Shown here: positions 1 through 6,900 of the stretch, piece after piece
Position numbering within the stretch: position 1 is the first letter of the stretch
How the letters are laid out: the number at the start of each line of letters is the position of its first letter
Assembly (NCBI GenBank): GCA_007124475.1
Contig: SLFB01000073.1
Span: 1-7,575 of the forward strand
Direction: 5' to 3'
Length of the DNA stretch: 7,575 nucleotides
Source of the DNA: Vibrio sp.
Lineage (GTDB): Bacteria; Pseudomonadota; Gammaproteobacteria; Enterobacterales; Vibrionaceae
Program-made: the position numbers and the translations under genes
Notes under the pieces: model-generated
Told to the model about the DNA's origin: nothing
The model's database searches: none
What the model saw: the letters and a program-made list of their open reading frames with translations, nothing else

Positions 1-51
1 AAAACCATGCATTTAGTTACCCCTACTACACAAGATAAACTGGACAGTGTC

Positions 52-1146
52 ATGTTAGATATCAAACAGTTAGTAAAAACCTATGAAAATGGTCATCAAG
101 CGGTCAAAGGCGTAGATCTATCAATTAAGCATGGCGAATTTATTGTTTTGGTGGGGCCATCCGGTTGTGGAAAATCATCCATTTTACGTTCTATCGCTGG
201 TCTTGAATCGATAAATAGCGGAGAGATTCACTTAGCTGGTCGCCGTGTCGATAAAGAAAAACCAGCTCTACGTGATATTGCCATGGTGTTTCAAAACTAC
301 GCACTTTATCCACACATGAGTGTGTATGATAATTTAGCCTACGGTCTAAAAAATCGTGGCGTAGATAAAAAATCCATTGCTGAAAAGATCGAGCAAGTAG
401 CCAAAACCCTAAAAATTGAAGATTATTTAGATCGTAAACCCGCAAAACTCTCTGGAGGACAACGGCAACGCGTGGCGATGGGACGAGCGATTGTTCGCGA
501 TCCACAACTATTTTTATTTGACGAACCGCTGTCCAACCTTGATGCGGCATTGCGCGCCCACATGCGATTAGAGATTAAAAAACTGCAACGCAAACTTGGA
601 GTGACCAGTGTTTACGTCACCCATGATCAAGTAGAAGCCATGACACTGGCCGATAGAATTGTGGTATTAAATCAAGGAGAAATAGAGCAGATTGGCAGTC
701 CACGAGAGGTCTATCATCAACCTGCCAGTACATTTGTGGCCAGCTTTATTGGCAGTCCAGCAATGAATTTTATTTCCGCATCACTTGATAAGGGTTATTT
801 GCAAGTGGCACAGCAAAAAATCTTCTTACCTGAGTATCAGCAAGTTAGCGCGCAATCTTTGACCCTTGGTATCCGACCTGAACATGCCGGCTTATCGGCA
901 ACTGACAACACGCTTAATTTAGAGCTAAAGATCAGCGTTGTAGAGCCACTAGGACCCAATCAGCTGGTGCATGGTAAAATCGCTGGTCTAGATAATCCCA
1001 GCGATTTTATTGCCGTCACACCGGAAATGAACTTAGATATTGAACAGACACTCAACCTCACGGTAACGGCAGATAACTTGCATCTGTTTGATGAACAAGG
1101 TCGGCGTTTATGCCCGACCTCATTAGCCCAGCGTGCAATCGCTTGA
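52..1146 (+). CDS. ugpC: ABC transporter ATP-binding protein, UgpC/MalK family
   Basis: This is the cytoplasmic ATPase of a CUT1-type importer for sugars or glycerol-3-phosphate-like solutes. In the 364-residue product I see Walker A (GPSGCGKSS, 35-43), Q-loop (Q81 in VFQNYALYPHMSV), signature LSGGQ (133-137), Walker B (LFLFDEP, 153-159), D-loop SNLD (161-164) and H-loop H191. A C-terminal TOBE-type domain follows, with GIRPEH at 273-278 and VVEPLG near 296. The stretches RDIAMVFQNYALYPHMSV and IGSPAMN resemble E. coli UgpC more than MalK, hence the symbol, but substrate cannot be read from the ATPase alone. I prefer the ATG at 52 because it puts the first beta strand (LDIKQLVKTY) at residue 2, as usual in the family. 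An in-frame ATG at 7 adds 15 unrelated-looking residues, and the frame is open to the window edge. Neither start has a strong visible Shine-Dalgarno. Permease and binding-protein genes are not in view. Confidence 0.9.
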   Translation: MLDIKQLVKTYENGHQAVKGVDLSIKHGEFIVLVGPSGCGKSSILRSIAGLESINSGEIHLAGRRVDKEKPALRDIAMVFQNYALYPHMSVYDNLAYGLKNRGVDKKSIAEKIEQVAKTLKIEDYLDRKPAKLSGGQRQRVAMGRAIVRDPQLFLFDEPLSNLDAALRAHMRLEIKKLQRKLGVTSVYVTHDQVEAMTLADRIVVLNQGEIEQIGSPREVYHQPASTFVASFIGSPAMNFISASLDKGYLQVAQQKIFLPEYQQVSAQSLTLGIRPEHAGLSATDNTLNLELKISVVEPLGPNQLVHGKIAGLDNPSDFIAVTPEMNLDIEQTLNLTVTADNLHLFDEQGRRLCPTSLAQRAIA

Positions 1147-1164
1147 TCAATCTCGATGCCACAC

Positions 1165-1201
1165 TTCACTCAGCGGCAGTTTTCAGGTGTCGCTGAGTGA
1201 A
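1165..1201. other. Inverted repeat (hairpin) at the ABC/maiA convergent junction
   Basis: Positions 1165-1175 (TTCACTCAGCG) are perfectly repeated in inverse at 1191-1201. The stem extends inward by three more pairs including one G·T, giving about 14 bp around a 9-nt loop. It spans the maiA stop codon (1170-1172) and lies just after the ABC gene's stop. It could act as a bidirectional transcription end or an mRNA 3' stabiliser. No run of T follows it on either strand, so it is not a textbook intrinsic terminator. Confidence 0.5.
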
Positions 1202-1808
1202 TATCAGTCCGAAGCCGAAGCATTTCAGTGATGCGTCTAATCGTCGGATACGGACTCATATCCACCGCAAATCGCTCAGCATTATATACCTGTGGCAGCA
1301 AACAGACATCGGCCAAAGAAAGCGACTCACCAATACAATACTGCCCTGCCGTTACGCTCAGCTTTTCTTCAATGGCGCGAAAACCCTCAGCTATCCAATG
1401 TTGATACCATTGGTTTTTTTGTGACTCATCCACAGCAAGATTTTGGGATAAATATTGCAAAACCCTTAGGTTATTTAATGGATGAATGTCCATTGCAATG
1501 TCATGTGCTAATGCTAACACGCGATATTTTGCCTCACCTGCAACAGGAATAAGCCGCGCCTGCGGATAACGATCATCAAGATATTCAATAATCGCCAGTG
1601 ATTGATTAAGAACCAAATCGCCATCAACTAACACGGGTACTAATTCACTCGCATTGAGCTGATGGAATACCTTGCTATGTTGCTCGCCACCTTGAGCGAT
1701 AAGATCAACGGCAACTTGTTGATAATTCAGCTGCTTGATTGCTAAGGCCAGCCGCACTCGATAAGTAGCTGAGGAGCGCCAATAGCCATATAACTTGAGC
1801 TTACTCAT
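1170..1808 (-). CDS. maiA: Maleylacetoacetate isomerase (zeta-class glutathione S-transferase)
   Basis: This cytosolic enzyme isomerises maleylacetoacetate to fumarylacetoacetate using glutathione as cofactor, the third step of the homogentisate pathway. The 212-residue product has an N-terminal thioredoxin-like half with the zeta-GST motif SSATYRVRLAL (12-22), where bacterial members often have Ala in place of the Cys of SSCxWRxRIAL. ELVPVLVDGD (55-64) carries the cis-Pro, and NQSLAII (68-74) binds the glutathione gamma-glutamyl group. The helical C-terminal half has DIHPLNNLRVLQYL (107-120), SLADV (164-168) and LPQVYNAERF (171-180). It is the last gene of the operon, starting 3 nt after the fahA stop with GGAG 7 nt before the ATG. 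The C-terminus is odd: after PYPTI it reads RRITEMLRLRTDIHSATPENCR and lacks the LPAF...PENQPD-like ending I expect in Vibrio homologues. The end coincides with a hairpin. Confidence 0.93.
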   Translation of the reverse strand: MSKLKLYGYWRSSATYRVRLALAIKQLNYQQVAVDLIAQGGEQHSKVFHQLNASELVPVLVDGDLVLNQSLAIIEYLDDRYPQARLIPVAGEAKYRVLALAHDIAMDIHPLNNLRVLQYLSQNLAVDESQKNQWYQHWIAEGFRAIEEKLSVTAGQYCIGESLSLADVCLLPQVYNAERFAVDMSPYPTIRRITEMLRLRTDIHSATPENCR

Positions 1809-1811
1809 CCA

Positions 1812-2828
1812 TCAGCTCCGCCAGTCAACAACCGTCTGTTCAATCGCACCAAATACGCTATCTCCTTGCTCATTGAGCATTTCCAGTTTAATCGTATCCC
1901 CGACTTGCATAAAAGCAGTGCTGGGCTGACCATCTCGAATGGTCTCAATCATACGTAACTCAGCAATACACGAATAGCCGACACCGCCCTCTTGAATCGA
2001 CGAGCCATATTCAGTTCCTTGCTTATTCGATACGGTTCCAGAACCTATAATGGTACCACTGCATAAAGGGCGAGATTTCGCGGCATGAGCAATCAGCTGA
2101 GGAAAATCAAAGGTCATATCGACCCCAGCATTAGGACAACCAAATAACTGACCATTATAAGTTGATAGTAATGGCAAAGATAACTTAGCGCCGTCCCACG
2201 CCGCATTGAGTTCATCCGGAGTCACTGCCACCGGAGAAAAAGCAGAGCTCGGCTTCGATTGAAAAAAGCCAAAACCTTTGGCTAATTCATTGGGGATTAA
2301 CCCACGTAAAGAAACATCATTCACCAGCATGACTAAGCGAATATATTGGCCAGCCTGATCGGCCGTTATCCCCATAGGCACATCATCGGTGATCACCGCC
2401 ACCTCAGCTTCAAAATCTAACCCCCATTGAGGGGCTGCAAGTGGGATGGGCTCGCGCGGGCCTAGAAAACTATCCGAACCGCCTTGATACATTAATGGGT
2501 CGGTCCAAAAGCTGGCAGGCATTTCTGCCCCTCTTGCTTGCCGTACTAATTGCACATGATTGACGTAAGCCGAACCATCCGCCCATTGAAAGGCCCTTGG
2601 TAACGGCGAGTTACAGTTATCCTCAACAAACGGTAAAGTATGCGTCAGTTGTCCCGCATTTAAAGCATGTGAAATTTCTTGTAATGGCCCTTCTACCTTA
2701 TGCCAATCATCAAGTGCTTGCTGTAATGTCGAAGCTAAATGATCAACAACCACACAGCGTTGTAAATCTCGACTCACAACGACCAACTGGCCATCTCGCG
2801 TATCATTTTTTAACGTGGCTAACTTCAT
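1812..2828 (-). CDS. fahA: Fumarylacetoacetate hydrolase family protein
   Basis: The predicted role is the last pathway step, hydrolysis of fumarylacetoacetate to fumarate and acetoacetate in the cytosol. The 338-residue product belongs to the FAA-hydrolase fold, in the shorter bacterial form (animal FAH is near 420). Likely divalent-metal ligands are E140 and E142 in LDFEAEVAV and D171 in VNDVSLR. Other family marks are NHVQLVRQARGAEMP (90-104), DPLMYQGGSDSFLGP (110-124), KGFGFFQSKPSSAFSPV (184-200) and GSGTVSNKQGTEYG (262-275). The Asp that gives a further metal ligand near residue 126 of animal FAH is not obvious here, as in other bacterial members of this type. The start codon overlaps the hmgA stop as ATGA (2825-2828), with AAGGA 6 nt upstream of the ATG, so translational coupling is likely. 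The pathway context makes the FAH assignment stronger than the fold alone. Confidence 0.93.
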   Translation of the reverse strand: MKLATLKNDTRDGQLVVVSRDLQRCVVVDHLASTLQQALDDWHKVEGPLQEISHALNAGQLTHTLPFVEDNCNSPLPRAFQWADGSAYVNHVQLVRQARGAEMPASFWTDPLMYQGGSDSFLGPREPIPLAAPQWGLDFEAEVAVITDDVPMGITADQAGQYIRLVMLVNDVSLRGLIPNELAKGFGFFQSKPSSAFSPVAVTPDELNAAWDGAKLSLPLLSTYNGQLFGCPNAGVDMTFDFPQLIAHAAKSRPLCSGTIIGSGTVSNKQGTEYGSSIQEGGVGYSCIAELRMIETIRDGQPSTAFMQVGDTIKLEMLNEQGDSVFGAIEQTVVDWRS

Positions 2829-3970
2829 GGCGTATCCTTATGCTCTTTCCAGCTATAAACGTACTGAGGATTTTCTACTTTTTTAACCGCGTCGCTAAAT
2901 TGCAGAGCGTGACGAGTATCAATCATCACCGCGACTTCATCGGTAAAGGTTTTGCTGTTTTTTAATCCGGCCTGGAATGCTTTCGGGTGTGGACCATGAG
3001 TAAAACCAGCCGGATGAAAAGTCACCATACCGGCTTCAATATTATCGCGACTAAAAAAATCCCCCGCGTGATAAAACAGCACTTCATCATAATCATCATT
3101 ATTGTGATAAAACGGCACTTTTAATGCGCCAGGATCACTTTCAATCGGTCTTGGTACAAACGTACAGACCACAAACCCTTGCCCGACAAAGGTAGTATGG
3201 GCGGATGGCGGCAAGTGATAACGATGAGACATTAGCGGTCGAATGTCTCGCCAATTTAATCTCAATACTGCCAGATCGCCATGCCAGCCAATAGCATCCA
3301 GTGGATTAAACGGATAAGTAATCACACTCACTTGATCATGACGTTTAACTTCAACGTGCGTAGTACGCTCCGAATATTGCGCCTGAAAACGAGCGTTAAT
3401 ACTCGGCACTTCAAGCACCGCTGGGTCAAACAAAGCGTGCTGACCGACAATGCCTTTATCTGGTAAGGCATAAGCAGCGTCCGTATTTTCAATCATGAGT
3501 AAAAATAACGGCTCATTGGGATCTAATCGCCAATTGGTTGAACGAGGAATGAGTACATAATCGCCTTCATGGATGGTCATATGGCCATAATCACAAAATA
3601 ATTCTGCACTACCGCGGTGAACAAACAATAAATCATCACCGTCAGCATTACGCACTAAATGAGACATGGGCTGGCTCAATTGCCACACTCGAATTTTCAC
3701 CTGTTGATTGTGCAGCAGCGTAGCCGTAGCCCAAGGTGATGATTGCTCACTCTCAGAAAGATGATTGAGATTAAAGGCTCTTGGCCGTAAATCCCCCTGC
3801 CATTCAGTCCATCCTGTGGGTGGATGTTGATGATGAAAGTGACTGGCAGCGCCAAAAAATCCACTGCGTCCCGCTTCTCGCTCATAAATCGCTTGCTCAG
3901 GAAAATCCGCGTGAGCTTGTTTAGAAAACACTCCTTCGCGATGAGGAAACGTAAATGGTTTATGCATCAT
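2825..3970 (-). CDS. hmgA: Homogentisate 1,2-dioxygenase, short bacterial form
   Basis: This Fe(II) cupin dioxygenase opens the homogentisate ring to maleylacetoacetate. The product has 381 residues, shorter than the roughly 430-445 of the human and Pseudomonas enzymes. The N-terminal part includes SGFFGAASHFHHQHPPTGW (36-54) and the first cupin half (LLFVHRGSAELFCDYG, 114-129; EGDYVLIPR, 135-143). The C-terminal cupin carries the probable iron ligands H289 and E296 in YHNNDDYDEVLFYH and H325 in FTHGPHP. The His-to-Glu spacing is seven residues, against six in the human enzyme (H335/E341), so these assignments are tentative. The start is ATG at 3970, with GGGG 6 nt upstream; a second in-frame ATG follows at 3967. 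Either start overlaps the hppD end (stop ends at 3960). Loss of this enzyme in Vibrio and Pseudomonas leads to homogentisate build-up and brown pyomelanin. The reading frame here is intact. Confidence 0.94.
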   Translation of the reverse strand: MMHKPFTFPHREGVFSKQAHADFPEQAIYEREAGRSGFFGAASHFHHQHPPTGWTEWQGDLRPRAFNLNHLSESEQSSPWATATLLHNQQVKIRVWQLSQPMSHLVRNADGDDLLFVHRGSAELFCDYGHMTIHEGDYVLIPRSTNWRLDPNEPLFLLMIENTDAAYALPDKGIVGQHALFDPAVLEVPSINARFQAQYSERTTHVEVKRHDQVSVITYPFNPLDAIGWHGDLAVLRLNWRDIRPLMSHRYHLPPSAHTTFVGQGFVVCTFVPRPIESDPGALKVPFYHNNDDYDEVLFYHAGDFFSRDNIEAGMVTFHPAGFTHGPHPKAFQAGLKNSKTFTDEVAVMIDTRHALQFSDAVKKVENPQYVYSWKEHKDTP

Positions 3971-5033
3971 CCAATACCCCGCGGCGAATTTGATCTTCTT
4001 CTATCGACTCAAACAAGGCTTTAAAATTGCCTTCACCAAAACCTTGATTGCCTTTACGCTGAATAATTTCAAAAAAGACTGGACCAATAACGGTTTGGGT
4101 AAATATTTGCAGCAAAATACCATCTTTGAGTGGCGCACCATCAATCAACACTCTTAATTCACGTAATTCATCCACAGATTCATGATGACCAGGAACCCGT
4201 GAGTTAATTTTTTCATAATAGGTATCAGGGGTAGGCATAAACTCCATACCTTGCGATCGCAACGTACGGACGGTGTGATATATGTCATTGGTGCTTAACG
4301 CAATATGCTGGATACCCTCGCCGTTATACTCACGTAAAAACTCTTCAATTTGTGATTTATCATCACGCGATTCATTAATTGGAATACGAATTTTTCCACA
4401 TGGTGAGGTCATTGCTCGGCTAACAAGCCCGGTTAACTTGCCTTCAATATCGAAATATCGGATCTCTTTAAAGTTCGCCAGCTGTTCATAAAAACCAGCC
4501 CACTTATCCATATTGCCTTGTTTTACGTTATGAGTGAGATGATCAATTTCATACAACCCAACCTGCTTTTGCTGCAAGCGTTGTTCGGCATCGTCGTAAA
4601 ATAAGAAATCAACATCATAAATACTTTTATCGCCGTACCTATCAACAAAGTACAACAAACTGTCGCCAATCCCATAAACCGCTGGAATGCTCAATTCCAT
4701 CGGCCCTATTTCACCTTGATAAGCCTTGGCCCCACAACTTAAGGCATGTTGCAATGCGCCGGCTGCATCCTTGACTCGAAATGCCATTCCACAAACCGAA
4801 GGACCATGCAGCTTTGCAAAATCAGCCGCCTGACTACGCGGCTGGGCATTAATAATGAAATTGATATCACCTTGGCGATACAACCAAGCTTGTTTAGAGC
4901 GATGTTTGGCAATTTCAGCAAAACCCAAAGAGGTAAACAGTTGCTTGAGTGCGCTGACTCCCTGCTCATCTGCTGCCGTGTATTCAACAAACTCAAAACC
5001 ATCAGTACCCAGTGGGTTAATTACCGTATCCAT
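3960..5033 (-). CDS. hppD: 4-hydroxyphenylpyruvate dioxygenase
   Basis: This Fe(II)-dependent, 2-oxo-acid dioxygenase converts 4-hydroxyphenylpyruvate to homogentisate with loss of CO2. It is the first enzyme of this operon, acting after transamination of tyrosine. The 357-residue product has two vicinal-oxygen-chelate halves. The iron triad is visible as H165 (DHLTHNV), H243 (GIQHIALST) and E322 (FFEIIQR), matching H161/H240/E322 of the Pseudomonas enzyme. The C-terminal gating helix appears as GFGEGNFKALFESIEEDQ (331-348). The frame can be extended to an ATG at 5099, but the ATG at 5033 is preferred. It is preceded by AAAGGA (5042-5047) with 8-nt spacing, and MDTVINPLGTDGFEFVEY is the usual N-terminus in bacterial HPPD; the extra 22 residues are unlike the family. 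It leads the operon and its end overlaps hmgA by 11 nt. Confidence 0.96.
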   Translation of the reverse strand: MDTVINPLGTDGFEFVEYTAADEQGVSALKQLFTSLGFAEIAKHRSKQAWLYRQGDINFIINAQPRSQAADFAKLHGPSVCGMAFRVKDAAGALQHALSCGAKAYQGEIGPMELSIPAVYGIGDSLLYFVDRYGDKSIYDVDFLFYDDAEQRLQQKQVGLYEIDHLTHNVKQGNMDKWAGFYEQLANFKEIRYFDIEGKLTGLVSRAMTSPCGKIRIPINESRDDKSQIEEFLREYNGEGIQHIALSTNDIYHTVRTLRSQGMEFMPTPDTYYEKINSRVPGHHESVDELRELRVLIDGAPLKDGILLQIFTQTVIGPVFFEIIQRKGNQGFGEGNFKALFESIEEDQIRRGVLDDA

Positions 5034-5041
5034 GTTTACTT

Positions 5042-5047
5042 TCCTTT
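5042..5047 (-). promoter_or_regulatory. Shine-Dalgarno of hppD that decides its start
   Basis: On the minus strand AAAGGA lies 8 nt before the ATG at 5033. No comparable purine-rich site precedes the other in-frame ATGs at 5099, 5072 or 5057, so this fixes the N-terminus at MDTVINPLG. Confidence 0.75.
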
Positions 5048-5138
5048 GTGTGGTCATATTCTTTTTAAACATGGCATGAAACTGGTAACAAGCAATCAAG
5101 CTGCAACTTTAAGAAAAGAAAACTCAACATAACAACAC

Positions 5139-5156
5139 CGTAACAATTTAGTTACA
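5139..5156. promoter_or_regulatory. Candidate TyrR box upstream of hppD
   Basis: The 18-mer CGTAACAATTTAGTTACA is an inverted repeat with arms GTAAC and GTTAC around 6 nt. Read on the minus strand it is TGTAAC-N6-GTTACG. It keeps the G and C at positions 2 and 17 (G-N14-C) that are the hallmark of TyrR boxes (consensus TGTAAA-N6-TTTACA) and matches 9 of the 12 arm positions. It lies about 105 bp upstream of the hppD ATG, in front of a tyrosine-catabolic operon. That TyrR binds here is inference; the tyrR gene is not in view. Confidence 0.45.
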
Positions 5157-5358
5157 CATCAAGCATAGTGATGAAAAGAATTAAATTTCCATCTCATCGC
5201 TCAACGATCAACCAAAGTATAAAAATTTGTACAGTTGTAAAAATTAACAAAATAATCGCGCTATACGCTTAGATATGCTTTCAGCCGCATAAAACTTACT
5301 TTATACTGCGCAACTGCTGTGCAAAAAGTATCATTATCGAGACAAAGTAAGAAAATTC

Positions 5359-6900
5359 ATGCCAAACCTATTGAAAAAAAATAATCAAGCTAAATACAGA
5401 AAAGTCTTGTTGGCATGCATAATCCCTATTCCGGTCGTTTTTGCTTATGCTTATTACACCAGTATTAAAAGCATTCACCATCAGCTGCACACCATCGCAT
5501 CATCATATACACTGCGTATTGATGATTTGATCAGCACGTTACACGGTGAAAACATTAACGTATTAGTTAACGGTCAAAGCTGTCAGCAAATTCAACAACA
5601 GCTATTGTTTGAAAGTCTACTGCGAGAAATGTTGATTGTAGAAGACCAGCATATTGTATGTTCTTCTAAACGAGGAGAGCTTCTCACTGACATTAGCCGT
5701 TACTATCCCGACGGAAAAATACAAAGCAAAATCCGTTTCTTCGATTTGAATGATGATGCAAGCATGCGCACCTTACTGGTCATTAATACGGATAAAAAAC
5801 ACCCATATCGTGGAGCCATCTCAGTCATCGATCAGCACTATATTCAAGATAGACTGGGTTATCATACCGATAATCGCATTGCTAAGCTGATTATTAAAGT
5901 CGACAATAAATATTACCCCGCTACAGAACAATTTCACCATAAACGCCATCAAGCGCTCGTCACCTCAAACAGAGAAAAATTCCAGTTACAAGTGATCGCC
6001 AGTGATGATTTTGTTAAAGAGCAAGTTTTGCTGTATTTACTGAGCGCATTGCCGGCTTCGATCGCTTTATCATTATCAATTTACGGATTGTTTATTTTTT
6101 TTAGAGGTCGAACTAGCCTACTTGATGATTTAAAAAAGGGACTCGAGCGCCAAGAACTGTTTTTGGTCTATCAACCCATTATTAATAGCCAAACACAACA
6201 AACGGTCAGTTATGAAGCTTTACTCCGTTGGGTAAACCCTAAACTTGGTTTTGTTAAGCCCGACACTTTTATTCTTATTGCTGAGCAATATGGCTTAATT
6301 AACAAAGTGACCGATTATGTTATTGAGCAAGTTCAGCAAAATGTCGTTCATTTTCCTCATGATCAAAGCATTCATTTAAGCTTAAACATTCCTCCCTGCT
6401 ATTTAGCCGAAAAGCAACACATTAATCGCCTGATCCTCTGTGCCAGTAAACTCGGTTATTATGGCATCCAACTGGTAGTAGAAATTACCGAGCGGCAATT
6501 ACTTGATGAACAAGGTCAAAATATACTTAGTGAGCTGAGAAAAGCCGGTATTCTTATCGCGATTGATGATTTTGGTACAGGCCATACCGCTTTATCGGTA
6601 TTACAAAATATCACTTTTGATTATTTAAAAATTGATAAATGCTTTATTGATTCGATTGGGATGCAATCTGTCAACGCTCCTGTATTAAACACCATTATTG
6701 AACTGGCTCACCAACTTAATGTTTCGATTGTTGCTGAAGGAGTAGAAAACGCAATTCAAGCGCAATATTTAAAAGATAAAGGTGTTCAGTGCCAACAAGG
6801 TTATTATTATTCTAAACCGCTCGATATAACGCAAGTTACGCGTTATTTTCAAAACTCTTTAGATCAATACCCGGCCATGACTTACTCAGCCAGCGGATAA
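5359..6900 (+). CDS. CSS-motif EAL-domain cyclic-di-GMP phosphodiesterase
   Basis: This inner-membrane enzyme is predicted to hydrolyse c-di-GMP to pGpG, favouring motility over biofilm. The 513-residue product has a first membrane segment near 16-33 and a periplasmic CSS domain near 34-222. The conserved cysteines are C75 and C101 (IVCSSKRG, C-S-S at 101-103). A second membrane segment lies near 223-248, followed by a cytoplasmic EAL domain (about 253-500). EAL signature residues are present: E286-A-L-L-R, N343 in LNIPP, E375 in EITER, D403-D404 in DDFGTG, K424 in LKID, E460 in AEGVEN and Q480 in QGYYYSKP. So it should be active. In E. coli relatives (PdeB, PdeC and others) the two cysteines form a DsbA/DsbB-dependent disulfide that restrains activity; redox control here is inferred by homology. 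The start is ATG at 5359 with a weak purine-rich AAGTAAG about 8 nt upstream. The gene is divergent from the tyrosine operon and its end overlaps the GNAT gene. Confidence 0.93.
   Translation: MPNLLKKNNQAKYRKVLLACIIPIPVVFAYAYYTSIKSIHHQLHTIASSYTLRIDDLISTLHGENINVLVNGQSCQQIQQQLLFESLLREMLIVEDQHIVCSSKRGELLTDISRYYPDGKIQSKIRFFDLNDDASMRTLLVINTDKKHPYRGAISVIDQHYIQDRLGYHTDNRIAKLIIKVDNKYYPATEQFHHKRHQALVTSNREKFQLQVIASDDFVKEQVLLYLLSALPASIALSLSIYGLFIFFRGRTSLLDDLKKGLERQELFLVYQPIINSQTQQTVSYEALLRWVNPKLGFVKPDTFILIAEQYGLINKVTDYVIEQVQQNVVHFPHDQSIHLSLNIPPCYLAEKQHINRLILCASKLGYYGIQLVVEITERQLLDEQGQNILSELRKAGILIAIDDFGTGHTALSVLQNITFDYLKIDKCFIDSIGMQSVNAPVLNTIIELAHQLNVSIVAEGVENAIQAQYLKDKGVQCQQGYYYSKPLDITQVTRYFQNSLDQYPAMTYSASG

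Larger units (their letters stand above)
5034..5358. promoter_or_regulatory. Divergent control region between hppD and the CSS-EAL gene
   Basis: This stretch of 325 bp has no convincing gene and is clearly AT-richer than its flanks. It must hold the promoter for the tyrosine operon (leftward) and for the EAL gene (rightward). A possible leftward promoter is TTGTTA (5086-5091) with a 16-nt spacer to TTTAAA (5064-5069), each 4 of 6 to the sigma-70 consensus. A possible rightward -10 is TATACT at 5302-5307 with no good -35. Both are weak calls. Other visible structure is the TyrR-like palindrome at 5139-5156, CATCA/TGATG arms at 5157-5161 and 5169-5173, and the palindrome TGTACA at 5228-5233. 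Confidence 0.5.

Noticed and set aside
1..38. Tail of an upstream gene ending at position 16 or 38 in other frames
   Set aside because: Stops occur there by chance in both frames and the few visible residues cannot identify a gene.
191..550. Open frame of 119 codons on the minus strand within the ABC gene
   Set aside because: It lies fully antisense to the Walker A to Walker B part of a clearly real ATPase and shows no recognisable domain.
1165..1201. Classic intrinsic terminator between the ABC gene and maiA
   Set aside because: The stem is good but neither strand has a following T-run, so it is listed only as an inverted repeat.
5031..5099. Longer hppD start at 5099
   Set aside because: The added 22 residues are unlike bacterial HPPD and the start has no strong ribosome site, while the ATG at 5033 has AAAGGA at proper spacing.
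4746..5132. Open frame of 128 codons on the plus strand running from inside hppD into the intergenic region
   Set aside because: Most of it is antisense to hppD, the protein looks like no family, and the remaining stretch covers the hppD leader.
5236..5249. TGTAAAAATTAACA as a second TyrR box
   Set aside because: The half-sites are 8 nt apart instead of the 12 (TGT-N12-ACA) of a TyrR box, and the area is simply AT-rich.
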